From: Mycolicibacterium litorale
Lineage (GTDB): Bacteria > Actinomycetota > Actinomycetes > Mycobacteriales > Mycobacteriaceae
Assembly (NCBI RefSeq): GCF_010731695.1
Contig: NZ_AP022586.1
Span: 2,294,001 to 2,358,000, forward strand
DNA: 64,000 bases
Direction: 5' to 3'
Position numbers and translations under genes: made by a program. Position 1 is the stretch's first letter; the number at the start of each line of letters is the position of its first letter. The notes under the pieces are model-generated. The model searched no databases, was not told where the DNA came from, and worked only from the letters and a program-made list of their open reading frames with translations. Positions 1 to 9,206 of this stretch are shown one piece after another.

Positions 1-706
1 TGCAGGCGCCCTTGGCGTTCAGACCGGGCACCCGGGAGGCCACCGCGATCTTCGACCGGTGGCCGGCCTCGCGCGCCACCGCGACGATGTCCACCGAACC
101 GTCGTTGATCTCCGGGACCTCCAGGCTGAACAGCTTGCGCACCAGGTTCGGGTGGGTGCGCGACAGCGTGATCAACGGTTCGCGCGCTCCGCGGGTCACC
201 CCGACGACGTAGCAGCGCAGCCGGTCGCCGTGTTCGTAGCGTTCACCGGGCACCTGTTCGGCGGACGGAATGACGCCTTCGTTGCCCTTGGTCTCGCTGC
301 CCATCCGCACCACGACCAGTCCGCGGGCGTTGGCACGGGCGTCGCGCTGGATGACCCCGGCCACGATGTCGCCCTCACGGGCGGAGAACTCGCCGTAGTT
401 CTTCTCGTTCTCGGCGTCGCGCAGGCGCTGAAGGATGACCTGACGCGCCGTGGTCGCGGCGATCCGGCCGAAACCCTCGGGGGTGTCGTCCCACTCCTGG
501 ATGAGGTTGCCGTCGGCATCGGTCTCGCGAGCCATGACCTTCACCGCACCGCTCTTGCGGTCGATGTCGATCCGCGCGTCGGACTGGTGCCCTTCGGTGT
601 GGCGGTAGGCGGTCAGCAACGCCGACTTGATGGTGTCGACGACGACGTCCACCGAAATGCCCTTGTCCGCCTCGATGGCGTGCAGGGCCGCCATGTCGAT
701 GTTCAT
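1..706 (-). CDS. nusA: Transcription termination/antitermination factor NusA (3' part cut by window edge)
   Basis: NusA binds RNA polymerase and nascent RNA and modulates pausing, termination and rRNA antitermination. About 235 codons are visible, beginning [16 protein letters not shown]. They cover the N-terminal polymerase-binding domain, an S1 domain ([11 protein letters not shown], then [11 protein letters not shown]) and the start of the first KH domain ([15 protein letters not shown]). The rest lies beyond base 1; mycobacterial NusA is about 347 residues. The ATG at 706 follows a strong GGAGG and overlaps the rimP stop as ATGA, so the two are translationally coupled, the usual rimP-nusA order. 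Confidence 0.97.
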   Translation of the reverse strand, partial: MNIDMAALHAIEADKGISVDVVVDTIKSALLTAYRHTEGHQSDARIDIDRKSGAVKVMARETDADGNLIQEWDDTPEGFGRIAATTARQVILQRLRDAENEKNYGEFSAREGDIVAGVIQRDARANARGLVVVRMGSETKGNEGVIPSAEQVPGERYEHGDRLRCYVVGVTRGAREPLITLSRTHPNLVRKLFSLEVPEINDGSVDIVAVAREAGHRSKIAVASRVPGLNAKGAC

Positions 707-1266
707 GCTCCGGCCTCCTCTCCCGGTTGGCCGGCCAGTTCCAGCTCACGCTGGCTCGGTGGCGAGAACTCCACCTGGACAACGGCTTTGACGATTCCTT
801 CCAGCGGCAGCTCGCGCACCGAGAAGTTGGCGCGCGCACCTTCGCGCACCACCAGCGACACCGCTTTCCCGTCCTCGGTCAGCGCACCCACCCGGCCGGT
901 GAGCTGCGACCCGTCGGACAGGGTCAGCTCCACCTTGCGTCCGCGCGCCCGGCGGAAGTGCTTCTCGGTGGTCAACGGCCGGTCCACCCCCGGCGAGGTG
1001 ACCTCCAGCACGTAGGTCGCGGCATCCACCGACTCGTCCACGCGGTCGAGTTGCTCGGAGGCCGAGCGCGACAGGCTCGCGATGGTGTCGAGGTCGAGCG
1101 GGCGGTCGCCGTCGACGACCACGGTGATACGCGGGGGGCGTGCGCCGCCGTCGATGACGACGCTCTCGATCTCATAGCCGGCGCTCGCGAACTCGCCGTC
1201 GAGCAGCTCCATCACCTGCTCCTGCGACGGCAATCCCGCCGGCCGCAAGTTTGGCTCCGGTGCCAC
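703..1266 (-). CDS. rimP: Ribosome maturation factor RimP
   Basis: RimP assists maturation of the 30S ribosomal subunit in the cytoplasm. The 187-residue product shows the family core: [54 protein letters not shown] and the C-terminal SH3-like part ([15 protein letters not shown]). I chose the GTG at 1266 because AGGAG lies six bases upstream and the protein then begins just before the conserved GLPSQ segment. The open frame continues upstream only into GC-rich non-family sequence. It is the first gene of the leftward rimP-nusA operon and diverges from the lipoprotein gene at 1417. Confidence 0.95.
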   Translation of the reverse strand: MAPEPNLRPAGLPSQEQVMELLDGEFASAGYEIESVVIDGGARPPRITVVVDGDRPLDLDTIASLSRSASEQLDRVDESVDAATYVLEVTSPGVDRPLTTEKHFRRARGRKVELTLSDGSQLTGRVGALTEDGKAVSLVVREGARANFSVRELPLEGIVKAVVQVEFSPPSQRELELAGQPGEEAGA

Positions 1267-1302
1267 GGCGAGCTCCTCATCTTGAGTTGTCCTGACGCGC
1301 TG

Positions 1303-1321
1303 CCGGCGGAGACACCGCCGG
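1303..1321. other. Small perfect inverted repeat in the rimP leader
   Basis: Arms CCGGCGG (1303-1309) and CCGCCGG (1315-1321) flank a five-base loop, about 40 bases upstream of the rimP GTG in the divergent 1267-1416 spacer. It could fold in the rimP leader RNA or be an operator. The sequence alone does not decide, and short GC-rich inverted repeats are common in such genomes. Confidence 0.3.
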
Positions 1322-1416
1322 AATCGACTATCCACGATACGCCAGGCCCGCCAGGGCAGGAACCGAACGCAAACCCGGCTCGTCGCGCTACGGACCGGCC
1401 CGCGGGCAATGGCAGG

Positions 1417-1953
1417 ATGTTGCTCGTGCCGAGCGCCACCGACACCGACACCGCTCCCGACGCCGGGCACCTCAGCAGGCGGCGCCTGCTGGCCGGCGCG
1501 GCCGCCCTGGCGGCGCTCGGTGTCTCGGCCGCCGCGTGCGGTTCGCCGCCACCGCCGCCCGAGGCCGACGAGTTGACCGCCCAGATCGACCGGGCCCGCA
1601 CCGACAGCCGGCTGGCCACCGACGCCTCCGCGACGGCCCGCCCCCCGCTGGCCCAGACCCTGACCGCGGTGGCCGCCGAACGGACGGCGCACGCACAGGC
1701 GCTCAGCGACGAGCTCACCCGGCTCGTCGGCACCGAAGCCCCGACCACCACGCCGTCGACGAGCACGGCGGCTCCGGTCAAACCGCCGACCGCCCGGGAC
1801 GTCGCCGCCGCGCTGCGCCAGTCCGCCGAGAGCGCGACCGAACTCGCAGCCACGATGTCGGGCTATCGCGCCGGCCTGCTGGGCTCGATCGCCGCGGCCT
1901 GCACCGCGGCGGCCGACGTCGCACTGGCGCCCCCGCCCAAGGACACACCGTGA
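1417..1953 (+). CDS. Putative Tat-exported lipoprotein (Rv2843-like)
   Basis: A 178-residue Ala/Thr-rich protein of unknown function. The N-terminus has a twin-arginine-like patch (SRRRLLAG), a hydrophobic segment and a lipobox-type Cys in SAAAC, so it is probably a membrane-anchored lipoprotein. After a Pro-rich linker come two helical blocks separated by a Thr/Pro-rich stretch ([15 protein letters not shown]). An in-frame GTG at 1426 is an alternative start with better spacing from GGCAGG. The stop overlaps the next gene's GTG (GTGA), so the two are an operon; the same pair follows rimP in M. tuberculosis by position. Confidence 0.75.
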   Translation: MLLVPSATDTDTAPDAGHLSRRRLLAGAAALAALGVSAAACGSPPPPPEADELTAQIDRARTDSRLATDASATARPPLAQTLTAVAAERTAHAQALSDELTRLVGTEAPTTTPSTSTAAPVKPPTARDVAAALRQSAESATELAATMSGYRAGLLGSIAAACTAAADVALAPPPKDTP

Positions 1954-2417
1954 CCTCTGCCGAACCGACCCCGTCCCGCCCGTCCGACAGCGCCGACGGG
2001 GCGCTCTACGACGCGGTCGCCACCGAGCACGCCACGATCTACGGCTACGGGCTGGTGTCCGCCCATTCGACAGCGGAGGTCAACTGGCTGGTCTCGGCGT
2101 CGATCGCCGAACACCGCGAGCGCCGGGAGGCCGCGATCGCCCTGCTGGAGCAGCGACAGGTGGCGCCGCCGCTGCCCGCGGCCGGCTACCGGGTGCCGAT
2201 GCCGGTCGAGAACCCACAGCAGGCCGCGAAGCTCGCGGTCCGCATGGAGGCGGATGGCGCCGCGGCGTGGCGGGCCGTCGTCGAACAGGCGACCGCCACC
2301 GAGTACCGCACCTTCGGGCTCACCGCGCTGACGCAGTCGGCGGTGGCGGCCGCGCGCTGGACGCAGATCGTGGGCACCGACCCGGTGACGGTCGCCTTCC
2401 CCGGCGGCAACGAGTAG
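1950..2417 (+). CDS. DUF4439 ferritin-like domain protein (Rv2844-like)
   Basis: The 155-residue alanine-rich protein matches the DUF4439 family, a ferritin-like four-helix bundle of unknown biochemical role. Visible family features are [17 protein letters not shown] near residue 20, the Glu/His-rich [11 protein letters not shown] and the C-terminal [16 protein letters not shown]. The start is the GTG overlapping the upstream lipoprotein stop, so the two are coupled and may act together at the envelope. The end of the gene runs directly into a 24-bp tandem repeat. Confidence 0.8.
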   Translation: MTSAEPTPSRPSDSADGALYDAVATEHATIYGYGLVSAHSTAEVNWLVSASIAEHRERREAAIALLEQRQVAPPLPAAGYRVPMPVENPQQAAKLAVRMEADGAAAWRAVVEQATATEYRTFGLTALTQSAVAAARWTQIVGTDPVTVAFPGGNE

Positions 2418-2478
2418 CGCTACCGCACCGGAAACATGTGGCGCTACCGCACCGGAAACATGTGGCGCTACCGCACCG
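2417..2478. repeat. 24-bp tandem repeat, 2.6 copies, spanning the DUF4439/proS convergent 3' ends
   Basis: The unit starting GCGCTACCGCACCG is 24 bp and occurs at 2417-2440 and 2441-2464, with a 14-bp partial copy at 2465-2478. The full copies are identical. The last base of the DUF4439 stop lies in copy 1. The last codons and stop of proS lie in the partial copy 3, so each copy carries a version of the proS stop on the minus strand. It looks like recent slippage duplication. Confidence 0.9.
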
Positions 2479-4222
2479 CGGCGAGGATTTCCGTCGCGGC
2501 ACCGTCCACGGCGATCTCCCGCTTGTCGCCGGTGAACCGGTCGCGCAGTTCGACCACGCCGTCGGCCCAGCCGCGGCCGACCACGACGATCCACGGCACG
2601 CCGAGCAGTTCGGCGTCCTTGAACTTCACGCCCGGCGAGGATTTGCGGTCGTCGAGCACCACCTCGAGCCCGAGCCGGTCCAGTTCGCCGGCCAGTTCGG
2701 TCGCGCCGGTGCGGGCGCCGTCGTCCTTGTTGGCGATCACGACGTGCACGTCGAAGGGCGACACCGCGGCCGGCCATCGCAGGCCCAGTTCGTCGTGCTG
2801 CTGTTCGGCGATCACGGCCACCAGCCGCGACACCCCGATGCCGTAGGAGCCCATGGTCAGCCGCACCGGTTTGCCGTCCTCACCGAGGACGTCGGCGTTG
2901 AACGCCTCGGTGTATTTGCGGCCGAGTTGGAAGATGTGGCCGATCTCGATGCCGCGGGCGCTGACCAGCGGGCCTGCACCGTCCGGTGACGGGTCGCCGT
3001 CGCGTACCTCGGCGGCCTCGATGGTGCCGTCGGCGTGGAAGTCCCGGCCCGCGACGAGCCCGACGACATGCTTGTTCGGCGCGTCGGCACCGGTGATCCA
3101 CGCCGTGCCGTCCACGATCCGCGGGTCGACGAGATAGCGGACACCGTTGTCCCGCAGGGCTGTCGGGCCGACGTAGCCCTTGACCAGGAACGGGTGCCTG
3201 GCGAAGTCGGCGTCGTCGAGCAGTGCGTACTCCGCCGGTTCCAGGGCCGCGCCGAGGCGTTTCTCGTCGACCTCGCGGTCACCGGGCACGCCGACGGCCA
3301 GCAGTTCCCACTCGCCGCCCGGCTCGCGGACCTTGAGCAGGACGTTCTTGAGCGTGTCGGCGGCGGTCACCCGGCGTCCGGCGAAGCTCGGCAGGTCCGC
3401 GCTGTTGGCCCAGTCGACCAGCGTCGCGATCGTCGGGGCGTCCGGGGTGTCGTGGACGACCGCCTCGGGCTGTCCCTCGATCGGCAGCGCGTCGGGCACC
3501 CGGGTGAGGACGGCTTCGACGTTGGCGGCGTAGCCGGACTCCAGGCAGCGCACGAACGTGTCCTCGCCGACCTCGCTCTCGGCGAGGAACTCCTCGGAGG
3601 CGCTGCCGCCCATGGCCCCGGACACCGCCGAGACGATGACGTAGCGCACGCCGAGCCGGGCGAAGATCCGCTGGTATGCCTCGCGGTGCAGGTGGTAGGC
3701 GGTCTTGAGGCCGTCGTCGTCGACGTCGAACGAATACGAGTCCTTCATCACGAACTCGCGGCCGCGCAGGATGCCTGCGCGCGGGCGGGCCTCGTCGCGG
3801 TACTTGGTCTGGATCTGGAACAGGATCAGCGGGAAGTCCTTGTAGGAGCTGTACTCCCCCTTGACCGTCAGGGTGAACAGCTCCTCGTGGGTCGGCCCCA
3901 GCAGATAGTCGTTGTCGCGGCGGTCCTTGAGCCGGAACAGGGTGTCGCCGTACTCCGTCCACCGGTTGGTGGTCTCGTACGGGGCGCGCGGCAGCAGTGC
4001 GGGGAACAGGATCTCCTGCCCGCCGATCGCGGTCATCTCGTCGCGGACGATCTGCTCGATCTTGCGGAACACGCGCAGCCCCAGCGGCAGCCAGGTGTAG
4101 AGCCCGGGTCCGACCGGGCGGACGTAACCGGCCCGGATGAGCAGCTTGTGGCTGGGCACCTCCGCGTCGGCGGGATCGTCACGGAGAGTACGCAGGAACA
4201 GCTCGGACATGCGGGTGATCAC
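2468..4222 (-). CDS. proS: Prolyl-tRNA synthetase, bacterial type
   Basis: ProS charges tRNA-Pro with proline. The 584-residue protein has the full bacterial architecture. The class II catalytic core includes [14 protein letters not shown] near residue 40, motif 2 around [18 protein letters not shown] and motif 3 [12 protein letters not shown]. An inserted editing domain occupies roughly residues 225-400, and the C-terminus holds the anticodon-binding domain. The start MITRMSELF matches the mycobacterial family. It is the last gene of a leftward run after efpA, with a 74-base gap, and it ends inside the tandem repeat. Confidence 0.97.
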   Translation of the reverse strand: MITRMSELFLRTLRDDPADAEVPSHKLLIRAGYVRPVGPGLYTWLPLGLRVFRKIEQIVRDEMTAIGGQEILFPALLPRAPYETTNRWTEYGDTLFRLKDRRDNDYLLGPTHEELFTLTVKGEYSSYKDFPLILFQIQTKYRDEARPRAGILRGREFVMKDSYSFDVDDDGLKTAYHLHREAYQRIFARLGVRYVIVSAVSGAMGGSASEEFLAESEVGEDTFVRCLESGYAANVEAVLTRVPDALPIEGQPEAVVHDTPDAPTIATLVDWANSADLPSFAGRRVTAADTLKNVLLKVREPGGEWELLAVGVPGDREVDEKRLGAALEPAEYALLDDADFARHPFLVKGYVGPTALRDNGVRYLVDPRIVDGTAWITGADAPNKHVVGLVAGRDFHADGTIEAAEVRDGDPSPDGAGPLVSARGIEIGHIFQLGRKYTEAFNADVLGEDGKPVRLTMGSYGIGVSRLVAVIAEQQHDELGLRWPAAVSPFDVHVVIANKDDGARTGATELAGELDRLGLEVVLDDRKSSPGVKFKDAELLGVPWIVVVGRGWADGVVELRDRFTGDKREIAVDGAATEILAAVR

Positions 4223-4296
4223 AGCGGGCCAGCTTAGCCGCCGCGCCCGGCCGCAGATCCCGCCGGCATCCGCGCGGTGTACCCCTCCGGGCTAGA

Positions 4297-5889
4297 TCAC
4301 AGTTCGCCGGCGTCCAGCGCGTCCTTGACCTCTTGGGCGTGGGCGACTTGTTCGGAGGTGTAACCGATCAGCAGGGCCGCACCGCCGACGAGCACCGCCA
4401 CCGCGGCCACCCACAGCAGCCCGTAGGTGTAGCCGGCGTCGAGGGCGGCCAGCTGGGTGCCGTCCATGTTCTTGACCGGCCCGGTGGTGCCGCCCAGGTA
4501 CAGCGTGCGGGAGGTGATCACGGCCTGGACGATGGCCAGCACGACCGGCCCGCCGAGGTTCTGCAGCATCAACGCGATCGCCGAGACCGGACCGATCCGG
4601 TCGAACCCGACGCCGGCGATCGCCGACAGGGTGAGCGGGACGACGATCATGCCGATGCCGATGCCGCCGACGGTGATCGGGACGACCAGGTTCGGGAAGT
4701 ACGGGATGCCGCGGTTGAGCGTGGACCCGTAGATCATCGCGCCGAGCACGAGCACGCCACCGGCGATGACCAGCACGCGCGGCGGCAGCATGGACACCAG
4801 CTGCGATGACAGCGCCAGGCCGATGCCCATGGCGATGACGAACGGGATGAAGCCGACGCCGGCGCGCAGAGCGCTGTAGCCGAGGATGTCCTGGACGTAC
4901 AGCCCGATCAGCACGGTCAGCGTGAACAGCACACCGCCGGCGAGGAAGATCGCGGCGAAGGTGGCCAACCGGTTGCGGTCCTTGAACAGGTCGAACGGCA
5001 CGACGGGGTTCTCGGCGGAGCGCTCGACGATGATGAACATCAGCAGGAACACCAGCGCGGCACAGACCGATCCGATCGTGATCGGCGACAGCCAGCCCTT
5101 CTCCGGGCCCATCGAGAAGCCGAACACCGCGGCGGTGCAGCCCAGCGTCGCCAGGATCGCGCCGGTGGCGTCGAGCTTCATCCGCTCCTTGCTCGTCTCC
5201 CGCAGCGTGGTGCGGGCGAGGTAGATCATCACCAGCCCGATCGGCACGTTGACCAGGAACGCCCAGCGCCACGACACCTCGGTCAGGGCGCCGCCGACGA
5301 CCAGGCCCATCACGGAGCCGACGGCGGTCATGGCGCCGAACACGGCGGTGGCGGCGTTGCGCGCCGGGCCCTTCGGGAAGGTGGTGGCGACCAGCGCGAG
5401 CCCGGTGGGTGAGGCGATCGCGGCGCCGATGCCCTGCAGCAGCCGGGCGATCACCAGCGTCGCCTCGTTCCAGGCGATACCGCAGAGGATCGAGGCGATG
5501 GTGAACAGCGCGACGCCGGCGATGAACGCGCGTTTGCGTCCGATGGTGTCGCCGAGGCGACCGCCGAGCAGCATCAGACCGCCGAAGGTGAGGACGTAGG
5601 CGGTGATGACCCAGCTGCGGCCCGCATCGGAGAGCATCAGCTCGTCCTGGATGCGCGGCAGCGCCACGATCGCGATGGTGCTGTCCATGGTGGCGAGCAG
5701 CTGCATACCGGCGATGGCGATCACGGCGGCGAAGAACCGCCGCGACGGCAACCAGGTCGGCGCCTTGTTGGTGGCCTTGTTGGTGCGTGTCACAGGTGTT
5801 TGCTCCACACTCGTCGGCTGTACCCGCTTCGGCTGGCCTTCCGCGTCGCGGATCATGGCTGCGCGCTCCGCGTCATTGAGAGCCGTCAT
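4297..5889 (-). CDS. efpA: EfpA-type MFS drug efflux transporter (DHA2, 14 TMS)
   Basis: EfpA is a plasma-membrane proton-driven exporter of the QacA/EmrB (DHA2) group, associated in mycobacteria with efflux of antimicrobials; recent work also proposes lipid transport. The 530-residue length equals that of the M. tuberculosis protein as I remember it. Visible features are the first TM helix with MQLLATMDSTIAIVALP, motif A GGRLGDTIGRKRAF and motif C around VMGLVVGGALTE. The ATG has AAGG upstream. It lies 33 bases downstream of cysG, and the gap holds an AT-rich promoter-like stretch. Confidence 0.95.
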   Translation of the reverse strand: MTALNDAERAAMIRDAEGQPKRVQPTSVEQTPVTRTNKATNKAPTWLPSRRFFAAVIAIAGMQLLATMDSTIAIVALPRIQDELMLSDAGRSWVITAYVLTFGGLMLLGGRLGDTIGRKRAFIAGVALFTIASILCGIAWNEATLVIARLLQGIGAAIASPTGLALVATTFPKGPARNAATAVFGAMTAVGSVMGLVVGGALTEVSWRWAFLVNVPIGLVMIYLARTTLRETSKERMKLDATGAILATLGCTAAVFGFSMGPEKGWLSPITIGSVCAALVFLLMFIIVERSAENPVVPFDLFKDRNRLATFAAIFLAGGVLFTLTVLIGLYVQDILGYSALRAGVGFIPFVIAMGIGLALSSQLVSMLPPRVLVIAGGVLVLGAMIYGSTLNRGIPYFPNLVVPITVGGIGIGMIVVPLTLSAIAGVGFDRIGPVSAIALMLQNLGGPVVLAIVQAVITSRTLYLGGTTGPVKNMDGTQLAALDAGYTYGLLWVAAVAVLVGGAALLIGYTSEQVAHAQEVKDALDAGEL

Positions 5890-5908
5890 AACGGGTTACC
5901 TTACAGTA

Positions 5909-5914
5909 ATCTTA
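5909..5914 (-). promoter_or_regulatory. Candidate -10 box for efpA
   Basis: The minus strand reads TAAGAT here (TANNNT consensus), 19 bases before the efpA ATG, in a conspicuously AT-rich stretch for this genome. It would give a short leader containing the AAGG ribosome site. No good -35 is seen. An efpA transcript separate from cysG is therefore possible but unproven. Confidence 0.35.
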
Positions 5915-5922
5915 GGAATCCT

Positions 5923-7119
5923 TTATCCGCCGAAAGCGGCGACTGCCCCGATCACGATGATCGCGGGGGGTCGAATACCTTCTGCGCTCATCCGTTCCGG
6001 CGCATCCGCCAGAGTAGCCCGCAAAGTCCGCTGTGCGCTGGTGGTGCCGTGCTGAACCACCAGAACCGGTGTTTCCGCAGGTCGTCCGCCGTCGAGCAGC
6101 ACCTTGGTGAACAATTCGATGCGTTCGACGGCCATCAGCAAAACAATCGTCCCAGTGAGCGCCGCCAACGCATCCCAATTGACTAACGATTCGGGGTGGT
6201 CCGGCGCAACATGCCCGCTGACCACCACGAATTCATGCGTGACGTGGCGGTGTGTGACGGGCACACCGGCCAGTGCCGGAACGCCTATTGCGCTGGTCAC
6301 ACCGGGCACGACGGTCACCGGGATCCCGGCTTCGGCGCACGCGATCACCTCTTCGTAGCCGCGCGCGAAGACGAACGGGTCGCCGCCCTTGAGCCGCACC
6401 ACGAACTTTCCCGCCGAGGCGCGGTCGATGAGCACCTGGTTGATGGCGTCCTGCGCCATCGCCCGGCCGTAGGGGATCTTCGCGGCGTCGATGACCTCGA
6501 CGTGCGGCGGAAGCTCGGCGAGGAGTTCCTGTGGCGCCAGCCGGTCGGCGACCACGACGTCGGCCTGGGCGAGCAGGCGCCGCCCCCGCACGGTGATGAG
6601 TTCGGGATCGCCGGGTCCCCCGCCGACCAGCGCGACGCCGGTGGTGACGGTGTCGGGGTCGTCGCCGGAGATCAGCCCGCTGGCGAGCGCCTCGTGGATG
6701 GCCGAGCGGATAGCCGCCGAGCGCCGGTGCTCGCCGCCAGCGAGGACGCCGACCGACAGGCCCTCGTAGTCGAACGATGCCGGGGTGACGGCGGTGCCCT
6801 CCCGAGCGACGTCGGCGCGAACGCAGAAGATGTGGCGACGTTCAGCCTCGGCGACGACGGCCGCGTTGACGTCGGGGTCGTCGGTGGCGGCGATGACGTA
6901 CCAGGCGCCGTCGAGGTCGCCGACGCGGAAGTCGCGCAGTGTCAGTGTGATTCCCGCCATAGCTTCGACGGCGGGCGTGGCGGCGCGGGCGATGACGTGC
7001 ACGTCGGCGCCGTTGGCGATCAACAGCGGCAGCCGGCGCTGGGCGACCGTTCCCCCACCGACGATGACGACCTTCCTGCCGGTGAGGCGTAGGCCGACGA
7101 GGTACGCGTTATCGGTCAC
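5923..7119 (-). CDS. cysG: Siroheme synthase CysG: precorrin-2 dehydrogenase/ferrochelatase fused to uroporphyrinogen-III methyltransferase
   Basis: The 398-residue bifunctional protein makes precorrin-2 from uroporphyrinogen III and carries it towards sirohydrochlorin/siroheme, feeding both sulfite/nitrite reductase and cobalamin synthesis. The N-terminal Rossmann part starts KVVIVGGGTVAQRR near residue 16. The SUMT half begins near residue 158 with VALVGGGPGDPELITVRG and contains VRLKGGDPFVFARG and VVPGVTSAIGVPA. The start is a GTG at 7119 overlapping the cobB stop as GTGA, so it is co-translated with cobB. It is the last biosynthetic gene in the cobO-cobB-cysG run. Confidence 0.95.
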   Translation of the reverse strand: MTDNAYLVGLRLTGRKVVIVGGGTVAQRRLPLLIANGADVHVIARAATPAVEAMAGITLTLRDFRVGDLDGAWYVIAATDDPDVNAAVVAEAERRHIFCVRADVAREGTAVTPASFDYEGLSVGVLAGGEHRRSAAIRSAIHEALASGLISGDDPDTVTTGVALVGGGPGDPELITVRGRRLLAQADVVVADRLAPQELLAELPPHVEVIDAAKIPYGRAMAQDAINQVLIDRASAGKFVVRLKGGDPFVFARGYEEVIACAEAGIPVTVVPGVTSAIGVPALAGVPVTHRHVTHEFVVVSGHVAPDHPESLVNWDALAALTGTIVLLMAVERIELFTKVLLDGGRPAETPVLVVQHGTTSAQRTLRATLADAPERMSAEGIRPPAIIVIGAVAAFGG

Positions 7120-8483
7120 CCGGCGAGCTTAGAGCGTGCGGCCGACGCCACGAAGCGGGCGATCGCGTGCGGGTGGGCGGCGGGGTGGGTGTGGAGGTAG
7201 CCGGCGTGGACGCCGCGGTGGACGGCGCCGTCGGTGACGGGGCCCGTGGGCCCCGCGGCGAAATGCCAGGCCGGTTCGTAGGGCGCGGCCAATGTGACCG
7301 CGGTGCGGTGGAACTCGTGGCCGGTGACCCGCTCGCCGGTGTGGTGCAGCGGTGAGTCGGTGGCCGCGATCGCCTGCCGGTACCCCAGCGTGAGGCGCTC
7401 GGTGAACCGCGCCGAACCCGTCAGCACCCCGCACATGGGGCGGCCGTCGAGGTCGTCGACGAGGTAGGTCAGCCCCGCGCACTCCGCGTGGATCGGGCCG
7501 CCGGCCGCGGCCAGCTGGGCGATCTGTTGGCGCACAACGGTGTTCGCGGACAGGTCGGCGGTGTGCTGTTCGGGGAAGCCGCCGGGTATCACCAGCGCCG
7601 CGGTCTGCGGGGGCAGGCCGTCGGTCATCGGGTCGAATTCGACGACCTCCGCACCGGCGGCCCGCAACACTTCCCCGTGCTCGGGGTAGCCGAAGGTGAA
7701 CGCTTTGCCCGCCGCGAGCGCGACCCGCACACCGGGGCCCGCGGTCGCGGCGATGCCCGGATCCCACGGCATGTCGGTGACGGCGGCGCGCGCACCCACA
7801 GCGACCGCGTCGAGATCGACGTGGCGGGCGACGAGGTCGGTCATCGCGGCCACCGCGTCGCGGGCGGCACGGCCGTGTTCGGCGGCGGTGATCAGGCCGA
7901 GGTGGCGGGACGGGACGGCGAGCGCCTCGGCGCGCGGGATCGACCCGAACACCGCAAGGCCGGCGTGCTCGCACGCCTGGCGCAGCACCTCCTCGTGGCG
8001 GGCGGAGCCCACCCGGTTCAGCACGACTCCGGCGATGCGGGTGTGCGGGTCGAAGGTCGAGAACCCGTGCAGCAGTGCGGCGATGCTGTGGCTCTGGCCG
8101 CGGGCGTCGACGACCAGCACGACCGGGGCGCCGAGCAGGCCGGCGACGTGCGCGGTGGAGCCCGTTGCCGGGCCGGTCATCGAGTCGGCGATACGGCCGT
8201 CGAACAGACCCATCACGCCCTCGACGACGGCGATGTCGCTGCCCGCGGTGCCGTGCGCGTACAGCGGTCCGATCAGCTCGTCGCCGACCAGCACGGGGTC
8301 GAGGTTGCGGCCGGGGCGGCCGGTCGCCAGCGCGTGGTAGCCGGGGTCGATGAAGTCGGGACCGACCTTGAACGGCGCGACGCGGTGGCCGGCGCGCCGC
8401 AGCGCACCCATCAAACCCGTTGCCACGGTGGTCTTCCCGCTGCCCGAGGCGGGCGCGGCGATCACGACGGCCGGAACCGTCAC
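7116..8483 (-). CDS. cobB: Cobyrinic acid a,c-diamide synthase / hydrogenobyrinic acid a,c-diamide synthase
   Basis: This ATP- and glutamine-dependent enzyme amidates the a and c acetate side chains of the corrin ring. The 455-residue protein has an N-terminal P-loop (APASGSGKTT, residues 8-17) followed by KVGPDFIDPGYH. The C-terminal class I glutamine amidotransferase half includes LVIPGGFPE and the nucleophile region HAECAGL. The GTG at 8483 gives the family N-terminus (VTVPAVVIAAPASGS); the open frame extends 23 codons upstream into a palindrome and is unlikely to be coding. It is 97 bases downstream of cobO and overlaps cysG. Confidence 0.95.
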   Translation of the reverse strand: MTVPAVVIAAPASGSGKTTVATGLMGALRRAGHRVAPFKVGPDFIDPGYHALATGRPGRNLDPVLVGDELIGPLYAHGTAGSDIAVVEGVMGLFDGRIADSMTGPATGSTAHVAGLLGAPVVLVVDARGQSHSIAALLHGFSTFDPHTRIAGVVLNRVGSARHEEVLRQACEHAGLAVFGSIPRAEALAVPSRHLGLITAAEHGRAARDAVAAMTDLVARHVDLDAVAVGARAAVTDMPWDPGIAATAGPGVRVALAAGKAFTFGYPEHGEVLRAAGAEVVEFDPMTDGLPPQTAALVIPGGFPEQHTADLSANTVVRQQIAQLAAAGGPIHAECAGLTYLVDDLDGRPMCGVLTGSARFTERLTLGYRQAIAATDSPLHHTGERVTGHEFHRTAVTLAAPYEPAWHFAAGPTGPVTDGAVHRGVHAGYLHTHPAAHPHAIARFVASAARSKLAG

Positions 8484-8495
8484 GGTGCTATTCCA

Positions 8496-8560
8496 CCGCG
8501 AGCGTGCGTGTCTGCACAGGACACGCCGCGGTGTGTGCAGCAGTCTGCGCACGCTCGCGG
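8496..8560. repeat. Long palindromic element between cobO and cobB
   Basis: Perfect 13-bp arms CCGCGAGCGTGCG (8496-8508) and CGCACGCTCGCGG (8548-8560) enclose a 39-base centre. The centre holds a second nested pair, CTGCACA (8512-8518) and TGTGCAG (8534-8540). It fills most of the cobO-cobB gap and could fold into a stable cruciform or RNA hairpin. There is no U-tract, so it is not a classic terminator. Its CGCGAGC/GCTCGCG ends resemble a second palindrome at 49134-49197. Confidence 0.8.
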
Positions 8561-8580
8561 AGTGTCAACGTGCACGAATG

Positions 8581-9195
8581 TCACCATTCGATGCCCTTCT
8601 GGCCCTTGCGACCCACATCCATCGGGTGTTTGACCTTGGTCATCTCGGTCACCAGGTCGGCGGCGTCGATGAGTGCCTGCGGCGCGTCCCGGCCGGTGAT
8701 GACGACATGCTGGCGACCCGGCCGCGAGGCCAGCACGCCGATCACCTCGTCGACGTCGACCCACCCCCACTTGAGCGGGTAGGTGAACTCGTCGAGCACG
8801 TAGAAGTCGTGGCGTTCCTCGGCGAGGCGGCGCGTGATCTCGGCCCAGCCGTCGGCCGCCGCGGCCGCGTGGTCGTCGTCGCTGCCCGGCTTGCGCGACC
8901 ACGACCAGCCCGAGCCCATCTTGTGCCATTCGACCGCGCCGCCGGCGCCGTGTTCGTCGTGCAGGCGGCCCAGCTCACGGAACACCGACTCCTCGCCGAC
9001 CTTCCACTTCGCGCTCTTGACGAACTGGAACACCGCGATGTCGAAGCCCTGGTTCCACGCCCGAAGCGCCATGCCGAACGCGGCGGTCGACTTGCCCTTC
9101 CCCGCCCCGGTGTGGACGGCCAGCAGCGGCGCGTTGCGGCGGGCGCGGGTGGTCAGCCCGTCGTCGGGAACGGTCAGAGGTTGGCCCTGCGGCAT
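8581..9195 (-). CDS. cobO: Corrinoid adenosyltransferase (cob(I)yrinic acid a,c-diamide adenosyltransferase), CobO type
   Basis: CobO transfers the 5'-deoxyadenosyl group from ATP to cob(I)alamin precursors. The 204-residue protein has the family P-loop variant HTGAGKGKSTAAFG (residues 28-41), FQFVKSAKW and the C-terminal DLVTEMTKVKHPMD segment. The length matches the BtuR/CobO/CobP family. It starts 11 bases after the chelatase-like gene and precedes cobB in the same operon. Confidence 0.95.
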   Translation of the reverse strand: MPQGQPLTVPDDGLTTRARRNAPLLAVHTGAGKGKSTAAFGMALRAWNQGFDIAVFQFVKSAKWKVGEESVFRELGRLHDEHGAGGAVEWHKMGSGWSWSRKPGSDDDHAAAAADGWAEITRRLAEERHDFYVLDEFTYPLKWGWVDVDEVIGVLASRPGRQHVVITGRDAPQALIDAADLVTEMTKVKHPMDVGRKGQKGIEW

Positions 9196-9206
9196 GGATT
9201 CCTCCG

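Noticed and set aside
1267..1416. Additional small gene in the rimP/lipoprotein divergent spacer
   Set aside because: Frames here are extensions of the neighbours with no start signal; the region is better read as promoter DNA.
2417..2478. CRISPR-like repeat
   Set aside because: The units are directly tandem with no spacers and only 2.6 copies.
8484..8580. Cobalamin riboswitch in the cobO-cobB gap
   Set aside because: The gap is only 97 bases, is dominated by a palindrome, and I could not find the B12-box pattern (GCCACTG). The region is too short for the aptamer.
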